Assembly (NCBI GenBank): GCA_003993805.1
Contig: RSEF01000001.1
Span: 148,556,572 to 148,620,571 of the forward strand
Source: Himantopus leucocephalus
Taxonomy: Eukaryota; Chordata; Aves; Charadriiformes; Recurvirostridae
Direction of reading: 5' to 3'
Length of the DNA stretch: 64,000 nt
The position numbers were made by a program, and so were the translations under genes. Positions within the stretch are counted from its first letter, which is position 1. Every line of letters starts with the position of its first letter. The notes under the pieces were generated by a model. That model saw only the letters and a list, made by a program, of their open reading frames with translations. It had not been told where the DNA came from and made no database searches. Below are positions 61,016 through 64,000 of the stretch, piece after piece.

Positions 61016-61400
61016 AATGCCAAGGCCCTGCAGAGGCTGGGGGCTCCCCCAGGCTGGGACCACGGCAAGTCCCATGGTGGGTGATGGCAGCCAGGGCCCG
61101 TCCCACCCCCAGCCAGGCGCAGGGCAGCCGGGGGCACCGGGGCAGCCCCAGCCCCGGGCATCGGGCACCTCCATGGGGACGGGGACAGTGACGGGTCATG
61201 GGCCCATGTGTGGGACGGGCTTGGTGGGCTGGCCCATGGCCAGGCAGGGCAGGGCTGCGGGGAGCCGGAGACCGGCTCTGCTGCGGCATTGCTGGGGCAG
61301 GGGCTGACAGCCCCGGGGGGCTGACATGGGGTCCTGGGGCCTGGGCAGGGTGGGGGGAGCCCCAGGGGGCTGGATGGTGTCTCCCATGGGATACAGTCGT
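61016..61400 (+). promoter_or_regulatory. G-rich island with canonical G-quadruplex motif
   Basis: Strong G enrichment on the plus strand. 61328-61357 contains GGGG, GGGG, GGG, GGG and a further G6 run at short spacings and meets the usual four-tract G-quadruplex rule; other G-runs lie nearby (for example ggggacggggacagtgacggg near 61174). CpG is present but not dense. Long open frames (up to 213 codons, minus strand, Pro/Ala/His-rich) follow from the GC richness and show no domain. A regulatory role or a hidden GC-rich exon is possible but not shown. Confidence 0.45.
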
Positions 61401-64000
61401 CCTGCTGAGAAAAGAAACACATTGCATTTGACTTCTTGTGGAGGGATCGTCACCTTGTTCTTTGGCACAAGGCTAGGCACAAGTATGCCTCTTAAGTGAG
61501 TGCTTCTGCAAATTGTTTTACTTGTAGGTTTTGTACCTTTTGAAATGTGCTTAGCTTTAGGATGTTTGTAATTTTACTGCTGTTGTCATGTCATTCAATG
61601 TGGGCTAAATTAGAGAAAAGCAAAATTTAACGTCAGGAAGAACTGTGTGGCTAGATTTAATGCCAGAAATTTAATGTTAATAATTGCGTCTGCCATGCCC
61701 TACTGGAATAGACATTTAATAAGACAGTGATGAACCTCACAGAAAACCATTTCTGAATGTACAAATAATAAAAACACAAAAGAACGTTGCAAAAATGTCA
61801 GAGCCAACCATTCCCTGAAATGAAAGTATGGTGATATTTGAGTAATTAAGGCTGCACAAAAGCAAAACATCTGCAAAAAGCTTCGGCTCCCTCGCTTCTC
61901 CCAGACCATCGACCTTGCTGGTTTTGGAGGGGGGGCTGTATCATGACTTTCAGATAACAATAACTGCTATTTGTGCTCTTCCTTTGTACAGCACTATTAA
62001 TACAATGTGACAAGAACACCCTTAACATAATTCTGAAGGGAGCGTGGGGGCCCTGTTTGCACTGCACCCATCTGACTGCTGTAGTGTCCCTGTGGTCCTG
62101 CCAGGTGAAGGTTACGGTGTAGCACCGCTCCCTTTACTGGGCTGATACTCCGAGCCCTGGGGACCCACCTACAACAGAACTTTCAGCCATGGTTTCAGTA
62201 TTTAAAAGTTAGGTCTGGTTAGGTTGCAATTTCATGATTTAAGGCAGTTGGTGTTCCTTCTGCTTCCTCTGTGTCCGTGTCCAGTAAAAACACAGCTGCA
62301 TAGCGAGTTGTTGGATCAGAGAACTGACCCAGCTGAAAACTCATCTTTTGCTCCATTTTTGCCGCTGGGTGAATTTTCAGCAAGTCATTTCCTCTATCAC
62401 ACAGTCACACATTTTTTAGCCTTGCGATGAGGAGGAGACTGGGAACATGAAGATAGAAGTGATGGGAAGGTGTGACCATCACTTTAGGAAGCAATTACAC
62501 TAAAATTGGTTTAAACAAATCAGGAAAATGTCATTTGTTGCTGGCATAGGTGTGGGTCTTGGTGGGAGACAGACAAACCTGTGCACAGAGGTTCTTTCCC
62601 ATAGCCAAGCAGACGTTCCTGTGTGAGCAACCTCTTGTGAAGAGATTGCATTTTGTACACTGATCTCATACTGCTCTGGAAAGGGAAGATAATTGAGAAT
62701 TACTGCCTCCAAGTATGCAGCTGGAGAGGTGGTGGAATGGAGTGGTAAGAGCACTCAGTGATACGTTTCTGGTGACTGCTTGTCTAGCAGTGCGTGCCTG
62801 GTATGTAATTTCCATTGCGTGACCTGCCAGAGGACTGCCAGCAGCATTTCAGTTGGCAGGACAGTTATGCAAAGGGTTAATGAAGCATCAAGACTCATGT
62901 TTTAGGCAGCCAAGAAAGCCTTTCTCTGGTGTGTCTCTTATCCCCTCCCTGTTTCCACTCCACCTCCGAGCACCGGTGTTGGCAAGGGAACCTAAGAGCC
63001 TTTTTGGCAACAGGGAAAGTGTCTAAGTTGGAGTAAATCACAGTGCTGCAAACATGATTATCATGACCATCATCCTCTTGTACTGAAGAATGACTGAGCC
63101 CCGTGGTCACTGCTAGTTCTGTCTCCCCGGATGGCTCTGAGTTTTCTGTGATCTCTATTTCAGATCCATATTTTGGCATGTGGGATGGGAGGCCTTCCTG
63201 GGCACTGGCAATCAGGCAGAACATCTTGAAGATGACAGGGGTCAATGGTGTTGGAGATCACATGGCAGAGGAGCGCAAGGGATGCACAGCCACATTCTGG
63301 AAAGGACTCCTCACAGGGCTTTGCTAGCAAAAGGCATCCCTGTTGCAGTGGAGCAACATGGCCTCTGCACTGGGAAGAGTTGCCTAATGAAGCAAAGTTA
63401 TTTGCCTTCAACCATGATGCACCAGGCTGAACAAGTGACACGTCCCACAAACAGCACTGCACTATGTTGCTTATCTGTGAGATGTTGTCACAGCAGTGAG
63501 GAAGTAGGAGACAGAAGTTAAACATGAATATCATGGTTAACAGTCCATATCCGCCATTATGTGCCAGCATTGACCAGTGGCAGGTTTTCAAAGCCTGCTG
63601 ACAGTAGTGGAGAAACTTCTGGTTATTTGAGTGTGTTTAGGAGCCAGCCCTAAAGCAGGAGTGGAATGTAGCTCCCATTTTGTTACCAGGAGGTGGTACG
63701 GTACACTCTTTGGGCAATGGAAGCAATATAGTTATTTGTATTCTGGGGCATCAGCCCTGTTTGAACCTTGTAAGACAATGGATAAAAGTAAACAGAGGTC
63801 TGTCTGCTTGCCCTCACTGCTATAGAACACCTGGTGGTGTACATTCCTCATAATTTTATGTATTTAACTTCATATTATTTATAAATTTTGTCATGTCTAC
63901 CAAAACCATTTTTGTTTCCCCCTTTAATCATCAGCTTTTAAACTTTTTCTCTCTGATCTTGTGATACGTTACTTCCTCAGAATATAACATTTGTCTGTCC
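61401..64000. other. Non-coding DNA, no gene recognised
   Basis: AT-leaning, mostly unique sequence. A weak MIR-like anchor (gggtgaattttcagcaagtcatttcctct near 62370) was seen but does not extend. No domain is recognised in any frame. Confidence 0.58.

Noticed and set aside
60786..61427. 213-codon minus-strand open frame rich in Pro, Ala, His
   Set aside because: Translation of a G-rich island; low-complexity composition and competing frames on both strands.
62365..62440. Second MIR-like anchor
   Set aside because: Only one short block fits; the expected catctgtaaaatgggg segment does not follow.
1..64000. CRISPR arrays, operons, phage or plasmid modules
   Set aside because: CR1 repeats and composition show vertebrate nuclear DNA; no regularly spaced repeat arrays or dense coding.

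Overview
This window looks like a piece of a bird genome assembly that contains no recognisable gene. The main evidence is the interspersed repeats. At least seven CR1 LINE fragments carry the avian CR1 3' end, a short direct repeat of ATTCTATG after a ggtcccttccaac-type terminus. No Alu, L1 or other mammal-specific repeats are visible. The rest is AT-leaning single-copy DNA with scattered ancient repeats. No frame shows a recognisable protein domain, tRNA, rRNA or CRISPR array, and the prokaryotic categories do not apply. The window is best read as intergenic or deep-intronic DNA.

Layout: 1-420 is a minus-strand CR1 reverse-transcriptase fragment cut by the window edge. 421-9280 is mostly unique and includes a probable LTR remnant near 4.7-4.95 kb. 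9281-9508 (+) and 13061-13433 (-) are closely related CR1 copies in inverted orientation, with a MIR-like SINE remnant at 11.24-11.33 kb between them. 19.0-20.3 kb is a GC- and CpG-richer patch. 21.4-21.5 kb (-) and 51.7-52.7 kb (+) match an older CR1 type of the kind known from turtles and crocodilians. 34.3-35.0 kb is a decayed CR1 (+). 39.6-40.3 kb and 58.46-59.54 kb are CR1 3' ends facing outward around assembly gaps. 61.0-61.4 kb is a G-rich, quadruplex-capable island.

The strongest structural signal concerns the assembly rather than the biology. Six isolated single-N characters (10729, 20704, 27432, 32215, 32689, 49070) each sit exactly between two near-identical copies of the flanking sequence, 54-194 bp long and 0-4% diverged with some indels. 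This is the signature of overlapping contig ends, probably allelic, that were placed side by side instead of merged. About 0.84 kb of the window is therefore probably duplicated falsely. The three longer N runs are 10, 100 and 1000 bases, so all nine gaps have power-of-ten lengths, and each of the three long gaps starts inside a minus-strand CR1 3' end.

I found no previously undescribed biological system. The best biological leads are the shared LTR-terminus motif seen at three or four places, the old reptile-type CR1 with a decayed catalytic motif, the CpG-rich patch followed by a strong splice-donor consensus, and a few hairpins and short tandem duplications.
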